Assembly (NCBI GenBank): GCA_023374025.1
Contig: SIJG01000082.1
Span: 149,464 to 213,463, forward strand
Source: Heterodera schachtii
Taxonomy: Eukaryota; Nematoda; Chromadorea; Rhabditida; Heteroderidae
Length of the DNA stretch: 64,000 bases
Reading direction: 5' to 3'
This document shows positions 43,349-54,156 of this stretch, piece after piece (position 1 is the first letter of the stretch; each line of letters begins with the position of its first letter). Below the pieces are notes generated by a model. It had not been told where the DNA came from, ran no database searches, and saw nothing but the letters and a program-made list of their open reading frames with translations. A program made the translations under genes and the position numbers.

Positions 43349-43620
43349 TGTTGGATAAGGGAACAACCCATTATTGATTATATTTTCCCTTTCACTCCCT
43401 CTCTTATTGTCTCTCGCCCCGCCCCTTGACCAGTCCATAAATATGTCTCCCTTTCCCCCACTCCGGGCATTCTCCCATTCATTCCACCATTTATTATTTT
43501 ATTTATTTATTCCCTGCTATCCTCCATATTGATTTGTTAAATAATTATTTATTTATTATTTGACAATATTGGTTTTGGTCGAAGACCAAACATTTTTATT
43601 GTTGTAGTGGATACACAACA
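43349..43620 (+). repeat. Right LTR of the Ty3-like element
   Basis: Pairs with 40797-41069. The CCATG target duplication follows directly. Confidence 0.92.
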
Positions 43621-43625
43621 CCATG

Positions 43626-44388
43626 CAAATTAATTTTTACCCCTAACATAATCCTAAGTCACAGGCAGGGCATCGGAATATTTCGTAAACAAATTTATTT
43701 CCGTGTTTAGTCGGAATAGCGTAATTCCGATAATAGAGGCAAGCGGAATTGGTACCTCCGCGGCCATTGAACCAAAAAGACCCGCTGTCTATGCAGTAGG
43801 TATTTCCGGGATTGTTATTTGCCTCGGCCAATTCGGGAACAGATTGATTTGTTAAAAGATTTTCACAATTCTTCCCGGTGCAGGACCCCATTCCAGGGCA
43901 CCGTTTGTTCCCTAATGTCTCTATTTTATAGGATCTGATAAAGCCCAATGACTCGGGAATGCATTCCTGAAACAATCCCTTAAGGGTGAATGTCATGGTT
44001 CCCAAAAGTACGGATTCTGGCCCTCTTATCAGTAAATCCACGGGTTGGCCACTGGAAGAAGATTTACTAGGGTGACAGAGTTGAAACTACATTCCGTTCC
44101 GTTTGAATTTGTCTCACTTTCCTCTGTGTTAGCTGTTATAGTGGCTGGTTCGCCTAATCCGGGTGTGAATGCTTGGGATAGACAAATAAGTGCCAAAGCC
44201 ATCCCCAATTTAGTCAATGGTTTAAAGCGCCTATTTCTGTATCTTTTCCTCCACTGCTCATATTCATCATCTGAGTCTTCTGTGGACAATTGCCTTGTCT
44301 TTGTCCTTTTCAGTGTTTTTGGCCACGGCACTAAATGGTTTAAAAGACAGCGCTTTAAAGTGCGCAGGAGACAACGAGTCCACTTCAT
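43626..44388 (-). pseudogene. Env with phlebovirus-Gc-like fusion domain, interrupted
   Basis: 44388-44029 encodes a basic stretch, a hydrophobic segment (LGMALALICLSQAF) and the start of an ectodomain (TECSFNSVTLVNLLP). 44041-43643, in another frame, continues with GSCTGKNCENL, VPELAEANNNPGNTYC and a Cys-rich SFWFNG...CLYYRNYA stretch. The CPG-x-GSC...VPEL...NPG-x-TYC pattern is that of the class II fusion protein known from phleboviruses and from envelope genes of nematode BEL/Pao elements. A frameshift lies near 44035, and the Ty3-like element cuts the gene at 43626. The product is not functional as it stands. Confidence 0.75.
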
Positions 44389-44602
44389 AAAGCAACAAAG
44401 GAAAAAACAGCGCTACTCCGATGAGTAAAAGCAAAAGTCCGGTTAAAATCGCGGAGACCGTGGGAGAGCAATGGAAATTAAAGATTCGTTCTCAGCACCA
44501 GTAACAGTCCAAAATTAGACAAATATCGACTGGGGCACATTGGGCGGAAACGGTAGTGGAGATGTTTTGGTCCATTCCAAAATTGGGCTAGACAGGTGAC
44601 CC

Positions 44603-45268
44603 CTAACAGAAGGTTCTCGTCGGGAATTGCAAAAGGAATGGATTTTTATACTCCCGATTTCCACAAATTCCGTCGCAACATATTTCAACCCGTTGGATAT
44701 CATCCCGTCCTATGTCAGTTATTCCCTGGGTATTACATGAAAATGAGTTGCTAATATTGGCTGATTGGGTTGGATTTCCCATCAATTTTGGGAGGGTAGG
44801 GAAGGCACTAATGGGCCCGAAAAACAGAGAAATGAAGAAGGCCAGCGTTATAATGGACGAAAGGAAGGATGCCGAAGTGGTGGATCCTGGTCGCTTATTT
44901 GCCCACTTAACAAACCGTTTTTGTGGTCTGGGTGGTTCTTTTGCCCATCTGATCATTGGTTTCGTGGCCCCTTTTGCCTTTTCCACTGATGTGTTTTCGG
45001 CGACATTTTCTTTTTCCTTAGGAATTTCTTCTAAACGTACCAATTTGGACACTGGTCTTGAAATGATTCGTTCATTTGGCATGAGAATATTAGCGCTTCG
45101 AGGGTTCTCTTTTGGCTCATTTAATTCGATAATTTTACCTAAAGGCCATGTGTTTCTTGGGAATCCTTCATTTTCTACAAGGACAATCTGATCAAGACAG
45201 GGACGGGTTTGGGCGGTGATCCGTGGTCCCTTATGACTCGTCTGATTTCGCTGTCGGAGCATAAGCAA
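44603..45268 (-). pseudogene. BEL/Pao integrase tail and env N-terminus
   Basis: An open minus-strand frame begins in the integrase C-terminal domain (DQIVLVENEGFPRNTWPLGK, SANILMPNERIISRPVSKLV), passes a basic linker, and reaches a hydrophobic segment (LSSIITLAFFISLFFGPISA) that looks like an Env signal peptide, followed by a Cys-containing stretch (EICCDGICGNREYKNPF). The direct run from integrase into Env in one frame fits a Pol-Env polyprotein layout. Confidence 0.7.
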
Positions 45269-45333
45269 ATATTCTTGGGACCATTTTTCCCAGAATTGCC
45301 GAATTGACTTTGCTGTGGCCCACCAACAAGCGG

Positions 45334-46251
45334 CTAATTTTTCTGCCTGAGATGGCCGATAAATTTCTTCCGAAATCTCAGGTTTTCAAAACTCAGGTTT
45401 ACTTTAGGGGATAAAAAATAGATTGTTCGTAAAGGGATGGGACCATCAATTTCATCAGACACAAAAGTGATAGGTCTCGAATTTATTGAAGCTTCCACTT
45501 CGGTTATGAAGGTAACAATTTCCTCCCAATTTAAAATTCTGCGTCCCAAAATACGCCGGAATCAATTTTTGATCAATGCATTGAGGCGTTCATAAACGCC
45601 CCCTGACCATGGGCTAAACGCTGGAATGAATGTCCATTTAATGCAAAATTCTGTACATTTGTCAAGGACATTTTTAGAAAGTACGAATTGAGACCCGTTA
45701 TCTGATAAGATGCCTTTCGGCAGTCCTCTACGGGCAACAAAACGTCTAAATGCCAATAAAAAGTGATCGGCAAGTAGGGAATTAACCAATTCTAAGTGTA
45801 CGGCTCGGCAAGCCAAACATGTGATTAAAAGAATCCATGCTTTATGTGGGCCCAAATTGACCGTTTTATAAAGAGTTGGGCCTAAAAAGTCAATCCCAAC
45901 ATTTTCAAAAGCAAGGGAGGGATGAATGCGTGACTTTGGAAAGGGTGGCATTGGAGGAAGGCCGAATTTTACTGCCCGATCTTTCTTACAAGTGTTGCAT
46001 TCAGTGATAACTTTACGGACAGTCCGTCTTGCTTTTTTGCACCAAAATTTACAAAGGAAATCTGTTAAAGTAGCATCTACGCCAGCATGTAGTAGTGTAA
46101 TATGAGAGTGGCGGATCAATAGGCTGAGTACAGGCGAATTTGTGGGGACCACAATCGGATGGGCAAAATCTTTGTCGTCAATGTTGGATAATCGAAAGTT
46201 CAACCTGATCACTCCATTTTTGTCAAGATAAGTTTGGGTCGGGGGGTTCAT
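45334..46251 (-). pseudogene. BEL/Pao integrase, nearly complete
   Basis: 46251-45562 carries the zinc-binding region (HSHITLLHAG, ECNTCKKDRAVKFGLPPMP), the catalytic D in FENVGIDFLGPT, the second D in LSDNGSQFV and the E in WSGGVYERLNALIKN, so all three DDE positions are visible. The frame stops at 45562; 45549-45334 continues with NWEEIVTFITEVEASINSRP and the usual linker in another frame. One stop or shift near 45555 separates them. It lies downstream of RT on the minus strand. Confidence 0.85.
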
Positions 46252-47015
46252 CCCCCTTTGGATAATTTTAAACAGCCAATTTTTGATAAATTTTTGTTTT
46301 CGTACTCAAAAATTTCGTCTCCCTCTATTTCGGGGAACAGTTGTCTCTTTTTCCCTAATTTGGACAGGAATTTGACAACAAAGGAGGCCGTTCTGAGAAG
46401 CTTTTCCCATGAGCCGAAGCGATCAAATTCAAAAATAATAGGGGGTGAAATGACGGCAGCACACACATTGGTTCTGATGCGACACTTTCTGCAGGAGGTA
46501 AAATGACCGTCTGTTCGTCGGGCCAATTTTCCGGTATTTGTGATAGCCAATTTGGTCCCTCCCATCACAATTTTCTCATTATTAATTCCTCTGGTGGAAT
46601 TGGACGAGTGGCTAAGTGTGCCGGATTGTCTGCCGAACGCACATACCGAAATGAAAAATTCTTGCCATGGTATTTGTTCTTTATCGGGTATGGGCTCGTC
46701 CCAGCCCCTGGACTTTTCCCACATACTCTGGAAAAATAGTTTGGCTCCTACCAAGCAGGGTGAGCATAATCCGAGTTGGTCAAAAAATGAGGTAATGGTT
46801 TTTAGAATGCTCCTACGGGTTAATTTTTCCGGTAATGGGAAAATAGGAAATGAGAAAAATAAGGTGTCCGAACGGAGAATCCATTTTTGTCCGAGTACAA
46901 GGGGTTCGGTTTCGGAAAGATGGTCCTCGCTGGTACAACGCTTAAAATTTCGTGTCCGCTGCGACAAAATCACGGAGACGCATTTTAGCGGATGAGAAAA
47001 TTTTTTGGGCCTCAA
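46252..47015 (-). pseudogene. BEL/Pao post-RT region with RNase H mostly deleted
   Basis: The frame contains LGQKWILRSDTLFFSFPIF, SFFDQLGLCSPCLVGAKLFF and KSRGWDEPIPDKEQIPWQ, the connection typical of BEL/Pao after RT. At EQIPWQE it jumps to sequence whose other frame reads YVRSADNPAHLATRPIPPEE, the end of the RNase H region, so most of RNase H is missing. The sister copy at 36656 keeps more of it. RFGSWEKLLRTASFVVKFL then leads to the integrase. Confidence 0.8.
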
Positions 47016-48080
47016 CGGCTTTTTCTCTTGCCTCCTCAGGGCATTCGGCTAATAAAAGCAAATTATCCACATACAGCAGGGAATGATTTCCTTGGCCAAA
47101 GTGCCTGGCGTGTTTTCCAAATGGTGTTGGAGAGTGGCCGCCAACAAAAAAGTGCACGAGAAAATCCCGAATGTAATTCGGCGGAAGCGATAAATGACCA
47201 AATTTTTTCCGGAAAGGGGGGAATTCGGGTCCCGAGTCCACAGAAATTTGGAAAATTCCCTGTCTGACTCTTTCAAACTAATCATTAGAAAGGCTTTTTC
47301 TATGTCTGCCCACACAGGGTAAATAGTAGCCCTAAATTGGATTAATTTGCCGGCCAAATCTGGGTACAAGTTAGGACCTGCGAAAAGTGTGTCATTTAAA
47401 GAACGCGAGTCCCGTTCGTGGGAAGAGGCGTCGAAAACTATGCGTAATCGTTTGCCAACCACCGTGTGATGGTGTAAAAAGTGTTGAGGGGAATTTGTCC
47501 GGGTTTCCTCAATGATGCCCAGATTCAAATAATCTTGTAGAATTTCATTGCACCCGTTGAATAATTGGGGTGCCTCTCGAAATTTTCGTACTAATGCGGA
47601 AAGGCGAGAAAAGGCAATGCGGAAACTTTCAGGTGGAATTTCTTCGTCATTTTTCCATGGTAACCCAACTTCATACCGCCCTTCTCCGTCCTTTTTAACG
47701 GTTTCATTGATTTTTTCAGGGCAATCTCATCGTCATTGGACCGGGGGCAATCCGAAATGCCTATGGACTCCAAATTCCAGAATTTGGCTATGTCCAATTC
47801 TGAGGCTTGTCTTGGTTAAGCACTGGGCATGATAATGAAAAATTTGAGGTTTGTTCAGGGTCGGAGTCTCGGTATTCCTCCCCACCGTAGACTGTACCGA
47901 AAACGGTTCGAATCTTGAAAATCCCTGGCCGAATTTCTTCTTGCCCCAAAATGAAACGCCAAAAGTCCCGAATTCCTATCTATTTGGGTTCCAAGGCGGA
48001 GGGAAAAAATCGGTACCGGGAACTGGAAATCGGGAATTCCAGCCGGTCCCTGTCCTGGTCCCGGTCCCGTGCAACTCTTC
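46942..48080 (-). pseudogene. BEL/Pao protease end and reverse transcriptase
   Basis: From 48080 leftwards: FGTVYGGEEYRDSDP-type protease end, KFWNLESIGISDCPRSNDDE, then RT with LNLGIIEETRTNSPQHFLH, RIVFDASS, LNDTLFAGPNLYPDLAGKL, VWADIEKAFLMISLKESDR, FRRITFGIFS and, in a second frame, SLLYVDNLLLLAECPEEA. Where most RTs have YVDD this reads YVDN, in both copies. Frameshifts near 47240, 47590 and 47830 inactivate it. No gag is found to the right. Confidence 0.82.
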
Positions 48081-48400
48081 TTGGCACCCAAACGGCAAAA
48101 GTTTTAGCGGATTTTCCAACGATTCGAAAATCTTCTCTAAGATATTTGTTTGTATTTTTGTGAACAGTAGTCAAGCAGGCGATGTTTGTAAGAAAAAGTT
48201 AAAGCGATAGATCTTTTGACAAAAAAAATCATACATTTTTCTGTTATTTATGTAATTTATAAACTTTTTATATGCAAATTGTATATTAAATATTAATTTG
48301 TTTGTACAAATTCAAATATTCATTTTCAATAAATAATAATTATTATTATTTATTAATTCTTCCATTTGTAAATAAGAATATTATTTAAATAATTAATTTC
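48081..48400. other. Right edge of the Pao complex, then AT-rich spacer
   Basis: 48081-48190 still has balanced composition with frames such as MTTVHKNTNKYLREDF that could be protease or Gag-side sequence. From about 48200 it is AT-rich with no gene. No LTR of the Pao element could be recognised on either side. Confidence 0.4.
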
Positions 48401-48665
48401 TACTCTACTCTTGTAATTATTGCAAAGAAAGTAGGGAATAACAAAAATATTTTTGATCAGTAGGGATAAAATTATTTATTTAATCGTGAATGAAAATACT
48501 TTATTTTTATTTCATTACAATATATTTAAAATATTTATTAAATGATTATTGAGAAAATTTATTAATTATATATGTATTTGCCATGAATAATTACTGTCAA
48601 GTTTAAATAATAAATTCATTTTAATGTTTTAAATGTTTTATTTTTAGAAATATTTCATCTTTGAA
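48395..48665 (+). promoter_or_regulatory. 5' flank of HTH copy 48666
   Basis: GCAAAGAAAGTAGGGAATAAC at about 48421, TTTTTGATCAGTAGGGATA at about 48451, AATAATAAATTCATTTTAAT, TTTTTAG near 48643-48649 and ATTTCATCTTTGAA before the ATG. Confidence 0.55.
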
Positions 48666-49348
48666 ATGAAATTATACTTATTATTCTCTTTAAATGTTTT
48701 TTTGAGTGCCCTAATAAATTATGTTGGATCAGTGGATAAAAAGCTGCAAAAGAAATCATTTGATGAAATATTTGGAGAAAAATGGGAAGAAAAAGAAAAA
48801 TTGGAAGAAAAAAGAGAAATAATTGAAAAATATTATAAAATAAAAGAGAAAATAAAGGAGAAAGGAAAGAAATATTCAACAAAAGAATGGGTTAAAATAG
48901 AAATAAAAATAGCAAAAAAATTGGGGACAAATCGAACCAAAATTTATGAATGGATTAAAGAATTGGGGCTTAATAAACAAACACAAAATTGCTATAAATC
49001 AACTATAGATGAAGAAAAATTGAAATAGTACAAAAATTCATTGAAATGACAAAAGAATATAAACAAAAAGGAAAAAATTCAACAAAAGAATGGAACCAAA
49101 ATTATGCTGAAATTTGTAAGAAAATTGGAGTAAGCCGTTCAGTAATTAAAAAATGGAAGAAACAATTTGGAATTAGCAAGAAAAGAATAACGGATGAAGA
49201 AAAAATGGAAAAAATGAAAATTTATTGGAAAATAAAAAGAGAAAATCCAAAAATGAATGATAATGCAATTGCCAAAATTATGAACACATCAACTCAGAAC
49301 ATTTCCAATTGGAAGAAACAATTTGGGGAAGATTTTTTTGAGAATTAA
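48666..49348 (+). pseudogene. Secreted triple-HTH copy with one frameshift
   Basis: ATG 48666 opens a signal peptide (MKLYLLFSLNVFLSALINYVGS), SFDEIFGEKWEEK and repeat A (IYEWIKELGL). In an A-run near 49015-49022 one base is missing relative to other copies, which gives a stop after EEKLK at 49028. The next frame, open from 49046 to 49348, carries repeat B (SVIKKWKKQFGI) and C (KIYWKIKRENPKMNDN, ISNWKKQFGEDFFEN). Only one base separates it from a complete gene, so it is a very young pseudogene or a consensus error in an A-run. Confidence 0.8.
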
Positions 49349-50500
49349 AAAGGATGATTAAAAATTCGACAATTCCTTTCTTGTTTTCTTGTCATTTCCG
49401 AGTGATAAAATATTATATATTGACAATGGCAAATGGGAAGCCAAAAAAAATGGCGAAACACAAAATTAAAAAAATATATAATTTATTAAATTGGTCAAAT
49501 CGAAAATATTGTATTATGCAAAAAAATAAGGAAAAGAAATTCGTGTAAACTGATAACCACGAATTTACAATCAAAAATCGATTGAAGAAAACCATTTGAT
49601 GTTATTAATGTTTGAGAATTAAAAAGGATGATTAAAATTTCGACAATTCCTCGATCTGTGCCCAAAATCGAAGCTCAATCCTAAAAGAAAATTGAATTAA
49701 ATTTTGTCTATATAAAATTTTCATTGATTAAAAAAGAGGATATTATTCTTTTATTTTAACTTACCCATTTTCATAAATCATAATATATTTTCATTTATAA
49801 AAAAGCTGTCAATTATCTAATTTAATAAAATTGTGAATTAATTAAGAAAAAATTAAATTCATTTTTGAGAATTAATAAAAACATTCTTTCTTTATTATTT
49901 TTATTTATTGTCAAACATTTTAAGTGATTTTCGGAATGAAAATGCGTGAAAAATACGTTAATGCCTTTTTTGTGGTGCAAGTACAAAATGTAGGTAGCAG
50001 CAGGACTCCACGCAATTATGGCTTACGGATTACGGAAATTACGGGGTTTTTGGACCCTGTAATTACGAATTACTGGTTATGGATTTTGCGATTTTACCGT
50101 AATTTTGATCCTTAATTGGAACTTTTGATTATTTTCGAGACGATTTCTTACAAGATTTTAAAAAATAATAATTTTTTATATTTTTATTTAAAAAGGCTAC
50201 CTCAAAAAGGTATATTTTTTCTGCACAAAAAAAAATTTCTTCTAAAAATTACGTAAAAAATGCTCCCCTTAATCAATTTTTTCCTTTTTTAAGTCACTGC
50301 CTAAAATTTTCAAAATTTTGTGACAAAAATTAATTTTTCTTTTTCAAAAATGACAAAAGGAAAAATCGTTTAATTCCATTTTATTAGTTTATTTCTTACT
50401 TTATTTTTATAAGTAAAAAGAAACATTAATATTCTGTGAAAAAAATCATTCATAAATTTTTTAATTATTATTTTTTGCCTGTTTTTTGTTTTTTAATCTC
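49349..50500. other. AT-rich spacer with a hAT-like relic
   Basis: 49340-49640 contains a short duplication (TTTGAGAATTAAAAAGGATGATTAAAA at 49337 and 49611). 49999-50110 (CAGGACTCCACGCAATTATGG, then ACGGATTACGGAAATTACGG) resembles one end of the 16406 MITE family. The rest is AT-rich. No gene is seen. Confidence 0.45.
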
Positions 50501-50504
50501 CTAA

Positions 50505-50928
50505 TTAATAAGAAGTAATTACATTAAATGATATTGCACATTTTTGCCTAATCAGAAAATTATCAGGTTTTTATTAAAAAAATTTCTTTACATTGCGTTT
50601 TATTATTTGAATATTAAAAAAAAAATATTAGGCATTTGTAAATAAGAATGGTTTTTGAATAATTAATACTCTTCTTTTGTCATAAAAATTGCAATGAAAG
50701 TAGGGAATAACAAAAATATTTTTGATCAGTAAATAAAAATGTTTATTTAATTGTAGAATTAATTTTTTTTTTATTTAATTTACAATTTTATTAAAAATAT
50801 TATTTAATAATTTATGAGAAAAATTTATTACACATTTACAATGAATAATATGCTGTCAAATAAAATAATAAATTCATTTTTTAATGTATTAAAATTAATT
50901 TATTTCTAGAAATATTTCCATCTTTTCA
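50505..50928 (+). promoter_or_regulatory. 5' flank of the truncated HTH copy 50929
   Basis: TTAATAAGAAGTAATTACA, AAAGTAGGGAATAACAAAAA, TTTTTGATCAGTAAATAAAA (motif with GGGA lost), AATAATAAATTCATTTTTTAATG, and TTTCTAG followed by AAATATTTCCATC. Confidence 0.45.
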
Positions 50929-51018
50929 ATGAAATTGCATCTAATATTCTCTTTAACTTTATTTTTGATCGTCTTAATAAAAATTAGCTGCAACAGAAAT
51001 CATTTGATGAAATAACAT
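50929..51018 (+). pseudogene. HTH family 5' stub
   Basis: ATG 50929 encodes a signal peptide (MKLHLIFSLTLFLIVLIKIS). About 27 bases are then deleted and the frame runs out of phase through what should be LQQKSFDE to a stop at 51014-51016. Nothing of the HTH repeats follows; 51165-51260 instead matches 63190-63320, a repeat near other HTH debris. Confidence 0.65.
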
Positions 51019-51354
51019 AAAAATGTTTTCGGTTTTTTGCTTAAAAATATTGTTTGCTTTTCATCAGAATCTTTTCAATTTTAATTGAAATAATAATTTT
51101 GGACTCTGAAATTAATATATATTATTGGTTATATAATGATAAAAATTTAATTTTATAAATCTATTATCCGTTTCAAAATTGTGGCATTCTCTCATTTTCA
51201 TGTTACTCTGTTTGTCTTTTTTTTATACCGTAATGACATTGAAAAAAAGGATTTATAATTTAGCATAATTAAAAATGAAAAAAGCACAAAAAAGTAATAC
51301 ATATTTAAATTGAAAATCATATATAAATTATTCTCCTTCTTCTTCTACTGTTCT

Positions 51355-52039
51355 CTAGGACATTTCTTCTCCAAATTGTTTCTTCCATATCGAAATTCTC
51401 TGTTGATAAATTTCCAATATTTTTGCAATTTCTTTGTCACTCATTTTTGGATTTTCTTTTTTTATTTCCCAATACATTTTCATTTTTTCCACTTTTTCGT
51501 TCTCCGTTAATCTTTTCTTGCTAATACCAAATTGTTTCTTCCATTTACCAATTGTTACATACACAACTCCAATTTTCTTGCAAATTTCGCCATAGCTCTT
51601 TTTCCATTCTTTTTCCGAATATTTTCTTCCTTTTTCCTTATATTCTTTTGTCATGCCAATGAATTTTTTCACAAATTCAATTTTCTTTAAATCAGTTTTT
51701 GATTTGTAATATTTGAATTCTTGGAGATCAAATTCTTTAACCCATTTTTGAATATAACAACTAATTGTCCCCAATTTTTTCGCTATTTTCAAATTAATTT
51801 TATGCCATTCTTTTGTTGAAATTTTCTTCCTCTTTCCTTTATTTTCTCTTTTATTTTATAATATTTTCTGACAATTTCTATTTTCTTCTCTTCATTTCGT
51901 TGTTTTTCTTCTTTTTCTTACCATTTTTCTCCCAATATTTCATCAAATGTTTTTTGTTCCAACTTTTTCTTTTCTGTTCCTATTTGATTAATTTGGATGA
52001 TCAAAAATAAATTAAAACTATTAATAAGTGGAATTTCAT
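51355..52039 (-). pseudogene. Triple-HTH copy with frameshifts and one nonsense codon
   Basis: 51792-51355 is open and carries the end of repeat A, B (YVTIGKWKKQFGI) and C (KMYWEIKKENPKMSDKEI, ISIWKKQFGEEMS). Upstream, ATG 52039 starts a signal peptide that is out of frame after about 12 codons. The matching frame gives KKLEQKTFDEILGEKW, then a TAA at 51920-51918. A further shift near 51830 lies at the RKF-STKEW position. The type-B flank at 52040-52340 precedes it. Confidence 0.75.
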
Positions 52040-52610
52040 TTTTCTTTAAAAATTCGCAAAAATAAATTGTATTTATTTTTTTCGAAAATATAATATAAAC
52101 ATTAATATAGATTTTTTTAAATGACAAAATTGAAATTCTATAGATTTTTTACAAATCACAAAAAGCTGCTTAATCGGGAAATTACTAATATTAAGATTTT
52201 ATTAAATTTTATCCAACTGAACAAATATTGGCAAGAATCAGTAAAATAATGATTACATTTAAATAGATAATTTCCTTGGCAAATAACAAATTAAAACATT
52301 TTTAATAAAATATTGTAAAGATTTAATCTATAGGATATTCTCTATAAAAAAAGCAAGTTTTGACTTTATTTTTAAAAAATACGCGTAAAAATAAGAAAGT
52401 TTTCAACCACTATTCATTTTTATTAATATTGTCATAAATATTTTTTCCTTTTTAATGTTTTAATAATATTTTGGCTTTGAATATTTATTTATTAAATTTC
52501 GTAATTTTATATAAATATAAAATCCTTCATTAAAAATAAAAAAATACAAAATGAATACCATACCTATATTTGGATTATTAAATTAGGGCCATCATCATAA
52601 TTTATACACA
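52040..52610 (-). promoter_or_regulatory. Type-B flank and shared repeat upstream of 52039
   Basis: 52080-52340 is the type-B flank (AATATAAACATTAATATAG, CTGAACAAATATTGGCAAG), matching 34860-35130 and, around the LTR element, 2290-2399 plus 12853-12970. 52340-52560 matches 35150-35350. No gene is seen. Confidence 0.45.
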
Positions 52611-52614
52611 AAGC

Positions 52615-52945
52615 TTCCGGAAGCCTATCGCACCACTTTGGGGCACCAAAAATGCCTGATCCGGAACCCGGACCGGCCCGGTTAAAAACAATTTTTTGTT
52701 CAGTTTTTCAAGGGCTATCTCCCAGGCCGGGTCCGGTTCTTGATCATTCACTTGGAGCCCGTCAGGGGTCGGGCACACCTGCTGGAGGACCCTCAGCCTC
52801 GCCCCCGACCCTGTCGATGGCCAACCCAAGCTAAGCTTGCCGGTTCCAGCGGCTTTTTTGTACAGCTCGATGAGCTCTACAAAACGGTATCAATGGCGTC
52901 CGGCTATGTCTACTACAAATGGAGAAAATTGGCGAGAAGTTATGT
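52615..52945 (+). mobile_element. Single-arm copy of the 32170-32774 foldback repeat
   Basis: It shares GGCACCAAAAATGCCTGATC, AGGGCTATCTCCCAGGCC, GGTCGGGCACACC, TACAGCTCGATGAGCTCTAC and AATTGGCGAGAAG with the left arm of the foldback, in the same order. The inverted second arm is missing, and HTH debris follows 50 bases later, as it does next to the foldback. Confidence 0.75.
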
Positions 52946-52997
52946 CAAAAATTGAAAAATTTGAAAATGACTTGGTCCCGCCGTACATTAGTTTTAA

Positions 52998-53165
52998 CTG
53001 AAACATTTCTTCTCCGAATTGTTGCTTCACTTTTAAAATAGTTAATCTGTGAAATTTCAATATTTTTGCAATCATTTCATCACTCATTGTTGGATTTTCT
53101 TTTTATTTGCCAATAATTTTTCATTTTTTCCATTTTTTATTTCTCCGTTATTCTTTCTTACAAAT
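52998..53165 (-). pseudogene. HTH family repeat-C fragment
   Basis: On the minus strand, MEKMKNYWQIKRK followed (after one lost base) by MSDEMIAKILKFHRLTILKV and KQQFGEEMFQ. The KWKK signature is altered to KVKQ. No other part of the gene is present. Confidence 0.65.
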
Positions 53166-53179
53166 GCCAAAACATTAAT

Positions 53180-54148
53180 GGTTTAAATATGATAATTGCA
53201 TAGAAAAGGCACTTTTATTCAAAGTACTCATACAATTTGTTTAATTTATTTACTTCACAAAAAGTGGATTAAACCGCCAGTGGTTTAAATAATTTGACAA
53301 TGCCAAGTCCGGGGATTATATCGGGGTAAACAGACGAGCGGGACATGAATAGTCCCGTTAAAATGGGAGGTTTTTAACCCCTAATTTGATGTCATATCAC
53401 TAGGGCTCGGATTTTTAAGCGCGAAAAGTCCAAAATAAGTGCTTAAATAAGGGCGAAAAAAGCGCTTTTTGCGGTTTTTCCTTTATTAATTATGCTAAAT
53501 TATAAAATTTCCCTTTTTTCGAAAAATTTCATTACGGGATAAAGACAAACCGAGTAACATAAGAATGAGAGACAGTTTTTCGTTCATAATTCTCAAGATT
53601 ATTTGAGTTTTGTATTTCCTCAACCCCCGAAATTTTGTAAGAAACTTGGAATTAGTCGTTCAGTTATTGAAAAACAGACCATTTTGTTGTCCTATTTTTT
53701 CGAAAAATGTGATAAGGTGTAAAAAAAGAAAATCGAGTGACATCAGAATGAGAGATTGGCATAATTTTGTAGAGTTTTCGTTCAAAATTCTTAAAATTAT
53801 TGGACCTCAAATGCCGAAATAGGTAATGAAGTTGGAGTTAGCCGTGCAGTTATTGAAAAATGGAAAAAACAATTGAAAAATCATAGAACCATTTTGGCAT
53901 TCGCATATATGCTTTTCCGAAGATTATTTAGTATGAAAGTTGAATTTGTTTCCTGAAAAATGGTAAATGATTGTAAATTAGTTACAAATTTTCTTAAAAA
54001 TTTTTTATGTCATTAAAAAACATAAATTGTTGGGTAGTGACAATAGCCATACATTCAAATTTACGCCAAATGATGCTCAGCTTATTACCATACTGTATCA
54101 CCCATTTCATGCATTTAAGGCGTGGACTTTCTCCACTCTTTAGACACA
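53180..54148. other. Mixed repeat region with two tiny HTH repeat-B scraps
   Basis: 53625-53685 (GAAATTTTGTAAGAAACTTGG, then TTAGTCGTTCAGTTATTG) and 53817-53880 (GTTGGAGTTAGCCGTGCAG, TGAAAAATGGAAAAAAC) are pieces of repeat B. They alternate with copies of a repeat containing AATGAGAGA, shared with 63190-63270 and 51165-51240. 53280-53480 is a patch of balanced composition without an assignable frame. Confidence 0.5.
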
Positions 54149-54156
54149 GTCCACAT

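Larger units (their letters stand above)
40797..43620 (+). mobile_element. Ty3-like LTR retrotransposon with pol core deleted
   Basis: LTRs of 273 and 272 bases (40797-41069 and 43349-43620) begin TGTTGGATAAGG and end ATACACAACA, and CCATG is duplicated on both sides (40792-40796, 43621-43625). A TTTGGCGCGG leader follows the left LTR and a purine tract (AAAGAAGGGAGG) precedes the right one. Between them are a tandem-repeat leader, gag with two zinc knuckles, a protease and the C-terminal part of integrase. RT, RNase H and the integrase core are missing, so the element is non-autonomous. LTR identity is high, so the insertion is recent. Confidence 0.93.

Noticed and set aside
47851..48210. 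Plus-strand open frames at the right edge of the Pao complex
   Set aside because: The minus strand carries recognisable protease-side pol sequence here, so the plus frames are shadows.
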